The notes under the pieces were generated by a model. It was not told where the DNA came from, ran no database searches, and saw only the letters and a list, made by a program, of their open reading frames with translations. A stretch of DNA of 64,000 nt from Dethiosulfatibacter sp. (GTDB lineage: Bacteria; Bacillota_A; Clostridia; Tissierellales; Dethiosulfatibacteraceae). Shown here in pieces: positions 1 through 7,509 of the stretch. The stretch lies in the NCBI GenBank assembly GCA_019084435.1, contig JAHRFV010000327.1, positions 1-64,000 of the forward strand, given 5' to 3'. Within the stretch, counting starts at the first letter, position 1, and every line of letters begins with the position of its first letter. The position numbers and the translations under genes were made by a program.

Positions 1-276
1 ACGCAAGTAGCTTTGGATTCTGCGGATATTATCCTTACTCAGTCTGATCCAGGGGATATTGAATCCTTTATCGAGTTAGCAAACAAGACGACACGTAAAA
101 TGAAACAAAACTTGGTATGGGGAGCAGGCTACAATTTTATCGCGATTCCAATTGCTGCTGGTATTTTGGCTCCTATCGGAATAACTTTGAGCCCCGCGCT
201 TGGAGCAGTATTCATGTCCCTCTCCACTGTTATCGTTGCGATCAATGCAATGCTTTTGAGATTAGACCCGAAATAA
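1..276 (+). CDS. Heavy-metal (copper-type) P-type ATPase, C-terminal fragment
   Basis: The reading frame is open from the first base of the window, so the gene starts outside it. The 91 visible residues begin inside the hinge region of the P-domain ([18 protein letters not shown], where metal-pumping P1B ATPases read ADIVL...D) and continue into the last two membrane helices ([18 protein letters not shown] and the segment ending [13 protein letters not shown]). The YN in the first helix and MSxSxxxxxxNA in the second match the copper-transporting CopA/CopB group. The protein would export metal ions across the cytoplasmic membrane using ATP. CopA versus CopB cannot be settled from this fragment. 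A terminator follows. Confidence 0.85.
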   Translation, partial: TQVALDSADIILTQSDPGDIESFIELANKTTRKMKQNLVWGAGYNFIAIPIAAGILAPIGITLSPALGAVFMSLSTVIVAINAMLLRLDPK

Positions 277-425
277 AACGAAGCAGGAACAAAAAAACAC
301 TGGCTGGTGTGCTGTACAAGGATATACGTACACCCACGGATTTCCGAGAAAAAACAGGACTCCATCATTTTAATCTGGACCTGATTTCAAGGACAATATC
401 GGATAGTAATTCTTAACACAATTTT

Positions 426-458
426 ACCCGCAGCTCTTTTTATTGAGTTGCGGGTTTT
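426..458 (+). terminator. Rho-independent terminator after the P-type ATPase
   Basis: An 11-bp stem (ACCCGCAGCTC with GAGTTGCGGGT, one mismatch or wobble) closes an 8-nt T-rich loop and is followed by a short T-run. It lies 150 bp after the ATPase stop and before the next promoter, so it separates the two transcription units. Confidence 0.8.
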
Positions 459-462
459 CAAT

Positions 463-505
463 TTGTAAACATTCAATTGTTATTTGAAACCAAATGGTTT
501 ACAAT
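463..505 (+). promoter_or_regulatory. Promoter with flanking inverted repeat for the truncated XRE gene
   Basis: A sigma-A type promoter is visible: -35 TTGTTA (477-482), a 17-bp spacer, -10 TACAAT (500-505). A perfect 8-bp inverted repeat, TTGTAAAC (463-470) and GTTTACAA (497-504), brackets it, with the right arm covering the -10. That arrangement suggests an operator, perhaps autoregulatory for the downstream XRE protein. The operator role is inference. Confidence 0.55.
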
Positions 506-533
506 ATTTCTATTGAGGCATGGAGGGACTATT

Positions 534-641
534 ATGAAAACCTCGGACATGATACGACGGCTATGTGAACAAATGAATATCAGTGTCTCCGAACTGGCTA
601 GACGCTTAGATCAGTCGCCACAGAACTTCGGTATTAAATAG
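534..641 (+). pseudogene. XRE-family helix-turn-helix regulator truncated by element integration
   Basis: The ORF encodes 35 residues starting MKTSDMIRRLCEQMNISVSE, the first helices of a lambda-repressor-like HTH domain, preceded by the ribosome site GGAGGG. Family members continue after the QSPQNF motif with a further recognition helix (NFxxKLxR). Here the frame changes right after NFG and stops at TAG 639-641, which overlaps the stop codon of the convergent serine recombinase. The simplest reading is that the integrated element inserted inside this gene, leaving its 5' part here. The 3' part is not elsewhere in the window. Confidence 0.7.
618..640. other. Candidate element/chromosome junction (attachment half-site)
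   Basis: The XRE coding sequence stops resembling its family immediately after the codons for SPQNF, and the recombinase gene ends on the opposite strand a few bases later. Large serine recombinases typically integrate next to their own gene through a core of only a few bases, so the crossover probably lies within this interval, near TTCGG. The exact core cannot be fixed without the second junction, which is not in the window. Confidence 0.45.
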
Positions 642-2220
642 TGATTCCGTTTTTAAAGGTAATTTGAACATTTTCTTTATCTAGGACTGTCACACAATCC
701 ACTAAACTGTGCCAGAGGAGTGGATCAAAATCTGTGAGCAGTTCATCTTGATTCTTAAGTTCAGCGAGGAAAGCAGCCATTGTTTGGCGACTGATCACTT
801 TTTCCTTAATCTGCCCGGATATTTTTTCTAAATCTTCTTTGGTAGTGTCAAACCTCTGTACCAAGCCATCGTATCTTCTTTGGTATTCTCCTTGGTCTAA
901 GGCAACATTGGCATTTTCGTTTATGCATTGCTGTATCAGCTCAGTGACAATCTCCATTTCATTTTGAAGCTCGACCTGTTTGGTTTCTAAGGGACCAGTG
1001 TCAAAAAGAACATCCTTCATGGATTCGAAGTTTGCTATGATTTCATCCTTATCTTCCAGGAGCTTATTAGTAGCCTTCACGAAGAGTTCTTTTATAGTAT
1101 CTTCATCGAGGTGGGGAGTGGAGCATTTTTGCTGTCCGTTGAACTTGCGGTTGCATTGCCAGACTGTACGTCGGTATTTGCTGTTTGAGTGCCATACTTT
1201 TGAACCGTACCAGCTTCCACATGATCCGCATTTTATCTTGCCAGAGAATATATGAACACCGCTGTGACGATTGTTTGCAGGGTTTCTTTTTTCTAACTCG
1301 TTTTGGACCAGGTCGAAGACCGCTGGCTCAATAATCGCTTCATGGTTATTCTCAACATAGTATTGAGGAATTTCACCCTCGTTGGCTTTTTTCTTTTTGG
1401 TAAGAAAATCTACAGTGTAACTTTTCTGCAAAAGCGCATCTCCTTTATATTTTTCGTTTGTGAGGATGCGCTTGATGGTGCCTGCGTTCCACTTATCTTT
1501 CTTCGCGGGTGATAAAATGCCGTCTGATGTAAGCTGCTTGGCAATACCGTAAGGCGTCATTCCCTGTAGGAACATGCTGAAGATCCTCTGGATTATAACT
1601 GCTTCATTGGGGTTCAAGACAAGGTTGCCATCTTCACCCCGATCGTAGCCGAGGAAGTGCCCGAAGGGAACCGTAACCTTCCCGTCTGCAAATCTCTTGC
1701 GCTGTCCCCATGTGACGTTCTCTGAAATGCTGCGGCTTTCTTCCTGTGCAAGGGATGACATGATGGTGATTAGAAGTTCACCTTTAGAATCTAAGGTCCA
1801 GATATTTTCCTTCTCAAAATAGATCTCGATTCCTTTTTCTTTCAATTGGCGAACGGTGGTGAGGCTGTCCACTGTGTTCCTTGCAAATCGGCTCACTGAC
1901 TTGGTAACGATGAGGTCAATTTTGCCGCTTAAGGCATCCTGGATCATGCGCCTAAAGCCTTCACGTTTTTTTGTGTTGGTACCGGATATCCCTTCGTCGG
2001 TATAAACCATCACGAACTCCCAATCGTCTCGACTCTTAATAAAATTGGTGTAATAATCGACCTGCGCCTCATAGCTTGTGAACTGTTCTTCGCTATCGGT
2101 AGATACGCGAGCGTAGCCAGCTGTGCGGCGTTTTCTTTGCTCATTAATAGGCGTGGAAGAAAACTGCCTGAGAGTAGCAGGTATGGTTTTAACGTTTTTA
2201 GTTGTCTTTGTTCTGCTCAT
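634..2220 (-). CDS. Large serine recombinase (site-specific integrase) 1
   Basis: This 528-residue protein has a resolvase-type catalytic domain at about residues 30-180. The nucleophile serine sits in GYARVSTDSEEQ, and the SxxRFARN motif and YTDEGISGT are present. A recombinase domain follows (about 200-310), then a zinc ribbon (CGSCG ... C ... C, about 345-390), then a coiled-coil region (about 420-490), the standard large serine recombinase layout. It would cut and rejoin phage and chromosomal attachment sites to integrate or excise the element. The start has a GGAGG site 7 bases upstream. It overlaps the second recombinase gene by 23 bp, so the two are co-transcribed and perhaps cooperate. 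Its stop lies at the attachment junction. Confidence 0.95.
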   Translation of the reverse strand: MSRTKTTKNVKTIPATLRQFSSTPINEQRKRRTAGYARVSTDSEEQFTSYEAQVDYYTNFIKSRDDWEFVMVYTDEGISGTNTKKREGFRRMIQDALSGKIDLIVTKSVSRFARNTVDSLTTVRQLKEKGIEIYFEKENIWTLDSKGELLITIMSSLAQEESRSISENVTWGQRKRFADGKVTVPFGHFLGYDRGEDGNLVLNPNEAVIIQRIFSMFLQGMTPYGIAKQLTSDGILSPAKKDKWNAGTIKRILTNEKYKGDALLQKSYTVDFLTKKKKANEGEIPQYYVENNHEAIIEPAVFDLVQNELEKRNPANNRHSGVHIFSGKIKCGSCGSWYGSKVWHSNSKYRRTVWQCNRKFNGQQKCSTPHLDEDTIKELFVKATNKLLEDKDEIIANFESMKDVLFDTGPLETKQVELQNEMEIVTELIQQCINENANVALDQGEYQRRYDGLVQRFDTTKEDLEKISGQIKEKVISRQTMAAFLAELKNQDELLTDFDPLLWHSLVDCVTVLDKENVQITFKNGITI

Positions 2221-3922
2221 GCTTTTTCCTCCATGCCTCTTTCATTTTCTCAGCTTGCCTTTTTTTTCTTTCCTCTGACCAGGCGGGTTGTCTGCGTTTA
2301 AACTGCCATTGCTTTGTGATCTTACTGCCATCCTTCAGCTGAAAGAGAAGCTCTGTGTTGGAAACAACAGTGATGCTATCAACTTTTTCTTTAAAGATAC
2401 TTTCATCAAATTCTTTAATGGAAAGGACATCGCTAGATATAGTTTTTAACATGTTCTCTTCCAATCCGCTGTGGCCGCAATCTGTGTGAGGGGGACAGCG
2501 CCAATGGTGGGCCTTCTGACCACTTACTCGGGGGCTTGTGTTTCTGCGTAGGTTTTGCCCGCACTTACTGCAGTTGATTTTTCCGGTGAAGCAAGTGATG
2601 TTTCCAGAGCTTCTTGGGTTCTTTTTACTGTAGGCTGATTTTGCAGCGCGAGCTTCAGGTGTCCACCAATCCTTCCTGGCCGTGGATTTCCAATGTTGAG
2701 GAATAAAGCTACCGTCATGTAAATGAAAGATGAGTTCATCTGTTCCATTCACCACAACTTTTTCAACTTGATCCAGGAACACGTCCTCATCAAATTCTTC
2801 TAAGCCGAGCACCTGGGCACAGACACCTTGGAGTATCTTCTCTGGGATGTTTTTGGCGCTGCACTCTGACACGCCTTTGCGGTCTTTAGTCTGGCAAGTC
2901 CAAATATAATAAACATCACTTGAATGCTTGCCTTGTCTTTTGCCGCTGCGCCTATAGCTGACACCGCAGTTTCCGCACTTTATCTTGCTTGTAAAGCAGG
3001 TGGTGTTGATTGATGGGTTTGCGAAAACGCCTAACTTTCTGCGCCGTGCGATTTCAGCTTGCACCTTTTTATAAGTTTCTAGGTCAATTATGGCTTCGTG
3101 AGAATCTTCTACCCAGTACTGTGGGAGTTCTCCGTTGTTGGGCTTTAACTTGTGTGTGATATGGTCCTCAATAAAACCCTTTTGTAAAAGCATGTTACCG
3201 GTATACTTTTCATTCTTAAGGATCGCCCGAATTGAGGTGTTTGAAAAGCGTCCTCCGGTATATGATTTGACACCCATTTCTTCAAGCTGCACTTCTGTTT
3301 GTTCGGCGGACATTCCCTTGAGGAAGTTATCATAAATCAGTTTTACAATCTTCGCTTCCTCCGGCTCAACAACAAACTGCTCTCCGTTCCAGCGGTAGCC
3401 ATAAATACTAAATGAATTAGGCTTTCCTTTCTGGAAATTCCTTCGAATGGCCCATTTTACATTTTCACTTGTAGAGCGACTTTCTTCCTGGGCAAAGGAA
3501 GCGAGGATGGAGAGCATTAGCTCACCGTCGCCACTCATTGAATTGATGTTTTCTTTCTCGAACCTTACCTCAACTCCGATGTCTCGAAGGTGGCGTACTG
3601 TTTCCAGCAGGTCTACCGTATTTCTAGCAAATCGCGATATGGACTTGGTTAGTACAATATCGATCTTGCCTGCATCACAATCTTCCAGCAGTCTCTTGAA
3701 CTCATCCCGGTTTTCAGTCGTGCCTGAAATCCCTTCGTCTGCATATACACCTGCATATTCCCATTCTCGATGAGTCTGGATGTATTTGCTATAAAAGCTG
3801 ACTTGCGCTGAAAGAGAGTGTAACGTTCTGCCTTTTTCTTCGGAAACTCTCGCATAAGCAGCAACCTTTTTTCTTGTAGGCATTACCGGAGCGGAAGGTT
3901 CGATTTTATTGATTTTCCGCAT
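2198..3922 (-). CDS. Large serine recombinase 2, with two zinc ribbons
   Basis: The protein has 574 residues from the ATG at 3922, chosen for its GAAAGGAG site; an in-frame start 10 codons earlier lacks one. The catalytic serine lies in AAYARVSEEKG, with YADEGISGT and SRFARN following, then the recombinase domain. It carries two Cys4-type zinc ribbons: CGNCG near residue 330 and CSKCG near 470, the latter paired with later cysteines. The repeated unit (ribbon, then F-D-E-x-x-F...V, then DG(S)-x-I/F-x-x-W) occurs twice, which looks like internal duplication of the C-terminal DNA-binding region. It overlaps recombinase 1 and probably acts on the same element as partner or directionality variant. 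Confidence 0.93.
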   Translation of the reverse strand: MRKINKIEPSAPVMPTRKKVAAYARVSEEKGRTLHSLSAQVSFYSKYIQTHREWEYAGVYADEGISGTTENRDEFKRLLEDCDAGKIDIVLTKSISRFARNTVDLLETVRHLRDIGVEVRFEKENINSMSGDGELMLSILASFAQEESRSTSENVKWAIRRNFQKGKPNSFSIYGYRWNGEQFVVEPEEAKIVKLIYDNFLKGMSAEQTEVQLEEMGVKSYTGGRFSNTSIRAILKNEKYTGNMLLQKGFIEDHITHKLKPNNGELPQYWVEDSHEAIIDLETYKKVQAEIARRRKLGVFANPSINTTCFTSKIKCGNCGVSYRRSGKRQGKHSSDVYYIWTCQTKDRKGVSECSAKNIPEKILQGVCAQVLGLEEFDEDVFLDQVEKVVVNGTDELIFHLHDGSFIPQHWKSTARKDWWTPEARAAKSAYSKKNPRSSGNITCFTGKINCSKCGQNLRRNTSPRVSGQKAHHWRCPPHTDCGHSGLEENMLKTISSDVLSIKEFDESIFKEKVDSITVVSNTELLFQLKDGSKITKQWQFKRRQPAWSEERKKRQAEKMKEAWRKKHEQNKDN

Positions 3923-3944
3923 AAACTCACTCCTTTCAACACTA

Positions 3945-3973
3945 TACATCACTCTAAAAGGCTATGAAGTCAA
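3945..3973 (-). promoter_or_regulatory. Promoter-like box, family 1 copy 1, before recombinase 2
   Basis: Read on the - strand: -35 TTGACT, a 17-bp spacer ending in TTTTAGAGT, -10 GATGTA. The same arrangement, with the spacer ending TTAGAGT kept, occurs upstream of two other phage genes (20387-20415 and 21713-21741). It lies 22 bp before the recombinase 2 start, inside the end of the preceding small gene. Conservation of the spacer suggests a regulator site as well as a promoter. Confidence 0.5.
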
Positions 3974-4141
3974 GTTAATGTGAGAGAATAGTGTACCTAG
4001 TAATGGCTTGTATTTTTCAAGAAGAAACTCATCGATTAAGGCAAATTCCTCCGGGGTAATTATGCTTTTTTCAAGCATGGATTTTGCAATAGAAAGACTT
4101 GATTGGTATTGCTTTTCAGACCTGAATTGATCGTCTGTCAT
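3962..4141 (-). CDS. Small SHOCT-like protein (59 aa)
   Basis: A 59-residue ORF (MTDDQFRSEKQYQSSLSIAK..., then ITPEEFALIDEFLLEKYKP) matches the pattern of the short SHOCT-like proteins commonly found beside serine recombinase genes in Firmicute phages. Its LxxGxIT/xEEF helix-turn is typical of SHOCT domains (here EKSIITPEEFALID). The start overlaps the stop of the upstream HTH/zinc gene by 4 bp (ATGA), so translation is coupled. Its role is unknown; position suggests an accessory to integration or lysogeny control. It contains a promoter-like box near its 3' end. Confidence 0.7.
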   Translation of the reverse strand: MTDDQFRSEKQYQSSLSIAKSMLEKSIITPEEFALIDEFLLEKYKPLLGTLFSHINLTS

Positions 4142-4557
4142 AGTACATCACCGCCTTTGAAGCGGTCGTTTATATAGCAATCATGAGAACAATACTTTCT
4201 CTTTGAATTGCCATAGGCAGTAAAGGAGCAACCACAGGAAGCGCAGGTGAAGGAGTAGATGGCTTTCTTATTAACCTTGTCCTGATTCGAGTTCCACCAT
4301 GTAATACGACACTCTTGGTTACAGAATTTCAATTTCTTTTTTCCTGAGATTTGCATAAGCTCCTTACCGCAGTGTTTACAGTATTCCTTATCGGGAGTAA
4401 ATGTAGTTGAGTGATTGGCCTTGATCCCTCCTAGCTTATTTCTTTGGCAGTGGGAAGTAACAGTACTTTTTGAAAGACCTAGGGCTTGAGCGATTGTTGC
4501 ATAGCCGAAGCCTTTACTTCTAAGGTCAGTTATTTGTTTTTTTTGTTCTCCAGTCAT
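4138..4557 (-). CDS. HTH protein with two zinc-finger motifs, recombinase accessory candidate
   Basis: The 139-residue protein starts at the ATG with TTGGAGGA upstream; a longer upstream frame exists but runs through the preceding hairpins. Residues 1-40 form a Hin/sigma-4-like helix-turn-helix (GFGYATIAQALGLSKSTVTS). Two cysteine clusters follow: CKHCG...CNQEC (about 58-85) and CASCGCSF...CSHDC (about 105-130), which probably bind zinc. It lies between the amidase and the recombinases, coupled to the SHOCT-like gene, so a role in controlling or assisting the recombinases is a reasonable guess. No enzyme motif is seen. Confidence 0.7.
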   Translation of the reverse strand: MTGEQKKQITDLRSKGFGYATIAQALGLSKSTVTSHCQRNKLGGIKANHSTTFTPDKEYCKHCGKELMQISGKKKLKFCNQECRITWWNSNQDKVNKKAIYSFTCASCGCSFTAYGNSKRKYCSHDCYINDRFKGGDVL

Positions 4558-4586
4558 TATTAATCCTCCAATCGGAGGGTAGAAAT

Positions 4587-4627
4587 CCCTCTCACCATTC
4601 ACAGGACAGAAGAGGGCATATTGAGTA
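4587..4627 (-). repeat. Phage hairpin motif, copy A
   Basis: On the - strand, CCCTCT and AGAGGG pair around the loop core TCTGTCCTGTGAA, preceded by TACTCAA. The same core with a different but still pairing stem occurs at 37696-37737 and 37763-37805, and a variant at 33505-33540. It ends about 30 nt before the start of the HTH/zinc gene. Confidence 0.6.
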
Positions 4628-4630
4628 CTG

Positions 4631-4676
4631 AAAAATAAAAAAATGCCGCCAAGTGCAAGAAAAGCACCCAGCGGCA
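4631..4676 (-). terminator. Rho-independent terminator after the amidase gene
   Basis: On the - strand, GCCGCTGGGTGC and GCACTTGGCGGC form a 12-bp stem with one mismatch, followed by TTTTTTTATTTTT. It lies directly after the amidase stop and ends the late/lysis transcript. Confidence 0.88.
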
Positions 4677-4685
4677 AGGAGTTAA

Positions 4686-5384
4686 TTACTCAGTTTTGAT
4701 AAAGGCATCTGTAAAGCCTGCAGCTTTAACTTTGGCCAGCATAGCATCAGCATTGGACTTAACCCTGTAAGCCCCGACCTGGACCCTGTATAGCTTCTGA
4801 GGCGGGGTAGTGGAAGGAGTAGGAGCCGTCAGTAGCTTTTTGACATCAGCCCTTAAAGTATCCATACTCTTACCATGCCTAGAAAACCAGTGACGAGGAT
4901 CTCCATGATTGCTTGCGATTTTCTTTTGATAGCCTTCGTAGTGGCCGATGATGTCTTTCTCCGTCAGGTCATAGAGTTTACAAAGGTGTGCACAAAGCTC
5001 CGAGGCTTCCTTATAAACTACATTGAAATAAGAGGCGTCGGACAGATTATCTTCACAGATTTCAAATCCGATATGACTATTGTTGGCGTCACCACCTGCA
5101 TGCCAACCTCTATGATCCCAAGGTAAAGTCTGATAGGTAGCGATGCTGCCATTTTTAAGTTTTCCAATAAAGGCATGGACACAGACTTGTCTGCCACTTG
5201 GTCTATGCTGGTTCCAATGATTGTTATATTGGTTTTCTCCCAAGATGCCATCATCTGGACCAACGTATCTACGTAGATATGGATTGTTAGCTCCGGTGCT
5301 GTGGACCATGATACCCTTGGGCTTGATTTTTCTGCCTGCTTTATAGCATTCATTTTCTGTAAAGATAAGTTTTTTAAGATTCAT
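4686..5384 (-). CDS. Phage endolysin: N-acetylmuramoyl-L-alanine amidase with SPOR domain
   Basis: This 232-residue protein has an amidase_2/PGRP-type domain at about 20-165. The zinc ligands are recognisable: HST after GIMV, the second H in the GHYEG region, and the HGDPRHW segment. The WDHRGWHAGG stretch is typical of phage and clostridial amidases. Residues about 190-232 form a SPOR repeat (YRVQVGAYR...A...AGFTDAFI), which binds denuded glycan strands. It would cut the bond between muramic acid and the peptide stem to lyse the host. No signal peptide is visible, so release depends on the holin upstream. Confidence 0.93.
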   Translation of the reverse strand: MNLKKLIFTENECYKAGRKIKPKGIMVHSTGANNPYLRRYVGPDDGILGENQYNNHWNQHRPSGRQVCVHAFIGKLKNGSIATYQTLPWDHRGWHAGGDANNSHIGFEICEDNLSDASYFNVVYKEASELCAHLCKLYDLTEKDIIGHYEGYQKKIASNHGDPRHWFSRHGKSMDTLRADVKKLLTAPTPSTTPPQKLYRVQVGAYRVKSNADAMLAKVKAAGFTDAFIKTE

Positions 5385-5420
5385 AGATATTCCCTCCTAC
5401 GATTTGTTGCAATCTATAGA

Positions 5421-5454
5421 AAAATAAAAACGCCACAGGCTTGGCCTATGACGC
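5421..5454 (-). terminator. Stem-loop terminator between small zinc gene and amidase
   Basis: On the - strand, GCGTCATAGGC and GCCTGTGGCG pair (with wobbles) around a 3-nt loop and are followed by a T-rich run. It lies just upstream of the amidase start, so it may be partly read through. Confidence 0.65.
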
Positions 5455-5459
5455 TTCTA

Positions 5460-5642
5460 CTAGAATAGGTATTCTTGAGCAGTTATGTCGTCTTCATTTA
5501 AATCTCTTGTCTCATTTTCTTTCCCGCAAACCGGGCATGTGCCATAATAATCTCTAAATGTTAAACTCCCTTCTAAGTGCATTAAATACTTCACTAAGAT
5601 TAACGTCGCACCACAATGGCATTTAATTTTGGTCACTGTCAT
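5460..5642 (-). CDS. Small zinc-ribbon phage protein (60 aa)
   Basis: The frame from ATG 5642 encodes a 60-residue protein with CHCG near the N-terminus and TCPVCGKENETRD near the C-terminus, a four-cysteine zinc ribbon. A GGAGGGG site sits very close to that ATG and better spaced from the GTG two codons later, so the start may be GTG 5636. It resembles the neighbouring 60-residue gene at 5686-5868 in size and Cys layout. Function is unknown. Confidence 0.6.
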   Translation of the reverse strand: MTVTKIKCHCGATLILVKYLMHLEGSLTFRDYYGTCPVCGKENETRDLNEDDITAQEYLF

Positions 5643-5685
5643 CCCCTCCAAAAGAATTATGCGAAGGGGATGACATTTTATACAG

Positions 5686-5868
5686 CTAATCCAGTTTTCC
5701 TTCATCAAAAATCTGATCGCTGTTTTCATGCCAATAGAAGTCTAGAGTTTTGTGGCAGCATGGACATTCCTCTTGATAGTTCCTGATCACCATTTTGTCA
5801 CTGAGGAGCAAATTGTAATTGATAACGCATAGTGGTTCTTCGCAATAGCTACAATGAATAAATACCAT
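5686..5868 (-). CDS. Small zinc-ribbon phage protein (60 aa), paralogue-like
   Basis: The 60-residue protein (HCSYCEEPLCVINYN..., then ECPCCHKTLDFYW) has two CxxC pairs separated by about 30 residues, the same plan as the gene downstream. A GGAGG site lies 7 nt before the ATG. It sits between the holin and amidase genes in the lysis region. No function is known to me. Confidence 0.65.
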   Translation of the reverse strand: MVFIHCSYCEEPLCVINYNLLLSDKMVIRNYQEECPCCHKTLDFYWHENSDQIFDEGKLD

Positions 5869-5924
5869 TTGAACACCTCCATAAGTTACATATGCAAAGA
5901 ATGCTCAAATGGCAAAATCATTTA

Positions 5925-6341
5925 TTACTTTGTTCCGTCTTTATCGCCACCGTCTTTTAGCTGTTCAAGGATCTCTTTGAGCTTCTCAGGTACAGGAAGC
6001 CCGATTCTTGTTGAGTTTTCAATAATGCTGATTCCTTCATTGGATAGGTAGAAGAAAATAACTGCGGTTCTTATGACACCACCATCACCGATGATGTTCT
6101 GATCAATTATGTGGGCAATGCCTACCAATGAAAAAATAACGACTTTCTTGAAAATGCCCCGAGCACCCACGTCACTGGATAAATGCTTCTCGATAATGGC
6201 GCACATGACACCAAGCAGATAATCAATGACAACAAAGGCAATCAGGGCATATAAAAATCCATCGTAACCTCCGAGAAACCAGCCAAGCCAACCGCCAAGG
6301 CCAGCAATAGCCAGTTGAATATAAGTCCAAATATCTCTCAT
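5925..6341 (-). CDS. Phage holin (toxin secretion/phage lysis holin family)
   Basis: The protein has 138 residues with hydrophobic segments at about 8-25, 28-48, 65-80 and 88-103. The motif FVVIDYLLGVMCAIIEKHLSSDVGARGI is followed by FYLSNEGISIIEN near residue 100, the signature of the phage_holin_4 (TIGR01593-type) family. It would form lesions in the cytoplasmic membrane to let the amidase reach the wall. The tail is charged and lysine-rich, as usual. It is followed by the lysis genes in the same orientation. Confidence 0.93.
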   Translation of the reverse strand: MRDIWTYIQLAIAGLGGWLGWFLGGYDGFLYALIAFVVIDYLLGVMCAIIEKHLSSDVGARGIFKKVVIFSLVGIAHIIDQNIIGDGGVIRTAVIFFYLSNEGISIIENSTRIGLPVPEKLKEILEQLKDGGDKDGTK

Positions 6342-6372
6342 TGTTTTTCCTCGCTTTCATGTAGATTTATAT

Positions 6373-6400
6373 ATTAAAAGACGCCCGGCTAAAGGCGTCA
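6373..6400 (-). terminator. Terminator after the tail fibre gene
   Basis: On the - strand, GACGCC, a 7-nt loop and GGGCGTC are followed by TTTTAATAT. It separates the structural genes from the lysis genes. Confidence 0.7.
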
Positions 6401-6424
6401 TAATCTGATAGAAATGGGCTTCAA

Positions 6425-7498
6425 TTAGTAAGGTGCATAGTAGACATACCCGCTGGCTTTGGCATAGAACCCGTCTCCGGGAATGTACATGGCACCATCG
6501 AAAGTGTCGTATTGACTAGTGGTAAAACCAGGTTGATGCAAGCATTCCCAGGTAATCCCATCAGAGGATACACAAAGACTGCTCTCTTTTAGAAGTGCAA
6601 ACTTCCCCCAATCAGGCATCCACATGATGTTTCTTGGATTAGGAATATTGTTATTTGCCAGATCTCCTACCCAGGAAAGATTGGTTTCAGTAATCTGTGT
6701 AGCATCATCGTTCATCACACAGAGCTTCACATAGTAGGTGTAATCGCCACCCACATTGGTGTAATTGAATTTCATCACAAAGAGCACACCATTGATAGAG
6801 CGAATGAACATGTACCGAGTATCATTCACATCTTCAGGAATGGTGGTTCCCCAGCTTCCTGGACTTGATGTGCTGGCTCTGGCGATGGATTTGTCACCAC
6901 CAACAACACCTACAAAGTATCCTTTGTGCCGGGTCAGGTATTTAAAGATGGGGACTGAGGTTCCGTCCGATCCGACCAGGGTCCAGGCAGTTCGTTCTTC
7001 CAGGGAATCAAAGCTATAGTAAACCGGGGATTTATAGTACCACCAGCTGACCACACCAGAGCCTCTGTCCATATCATAAGCACCACAGGTCATGGCATTT
7101 TGTGCTCCGGCGCAGTACCCAGCATTATGCCAGGTAATACCATCAAAGGATGCGATGATATTGGCGAGACCCACGATCTTTGCGATAAAGACACCATCAG
7201 CAGCATAAAGAATTTCAGGCTGTCCATGACTCCACCAAGGAACACTGACAACGGTCCATTGTTTGGTGGTCTTGTTCCAGTATGACATGTATGGGGTTTT
7301 GGCGTAATAAACAGCAATCTGAGCATTTCCGTTATCATAGACATTAATCTGTCTTTCACTTCCGTATTGGGTATAGCCAAAATTGTTATAGTACTTCTTG
7401 GTCCAACTTAAGGTAGGAATAGGAAGTACAATGCTGCCCCTGCCACCAAAAGCCGTCCAGATGGCCAAGGTGTTATTAAAATTACGATCATAGCTCAT
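6425..7498 (-). CDS. Putative tail fibre or receptor-binding protein, beta-propeller-like
   Basis: The 357-residue protein is rich in aromatic and small residues. It contains repeated S-x-DG-x-x-W units (ASFDGITWHNAGYC near residue 120, VSSDGITWECLH near 320, and related strands), as in Asp-box/sialidase-like beta-propellers found at phage tail tips. It follows the tail endopeptidase gene, the usual place for a receptor-binding or fibre protein. No enzymatic motif is seen, so host recognition is inferred from position and fold pattern. Confidence 0.65.
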   Translation of the reverse strand: MSYDRNFNNTLAIWTAFGGRGSIVLPIPTLSWTKKYYNNFGYTQYGSERQINVYDNGNAQIAVYYAKTPYMSYWNKTTKQWTVVSVPWWSHGQPEILYAADGVFIAKIVGLANIIASFDGITWHNAGYCAGAQNAMTCGAYDMDRGSGVVSWWYYKSPVYYSFDSLEERTAWTLVGSDGTSVPIFKYLTRHKGYFVGVVGGDKSIARASTSSPGSWGTTIPEDVNDTRYMFIRSINGVLFVMKFNYTNVGGDYTYYVKLCVMNDDATQITETNLSWVGDLANNNIPNPRNIMWMPDWGKFALLKESSLCVSSDGITWECLHQPGFTTSQYDTFDGAMYIPGDGFYAKASGYVYYAPY

Positions 7499-7509
7499 GG
7501 GTTTCCTCC

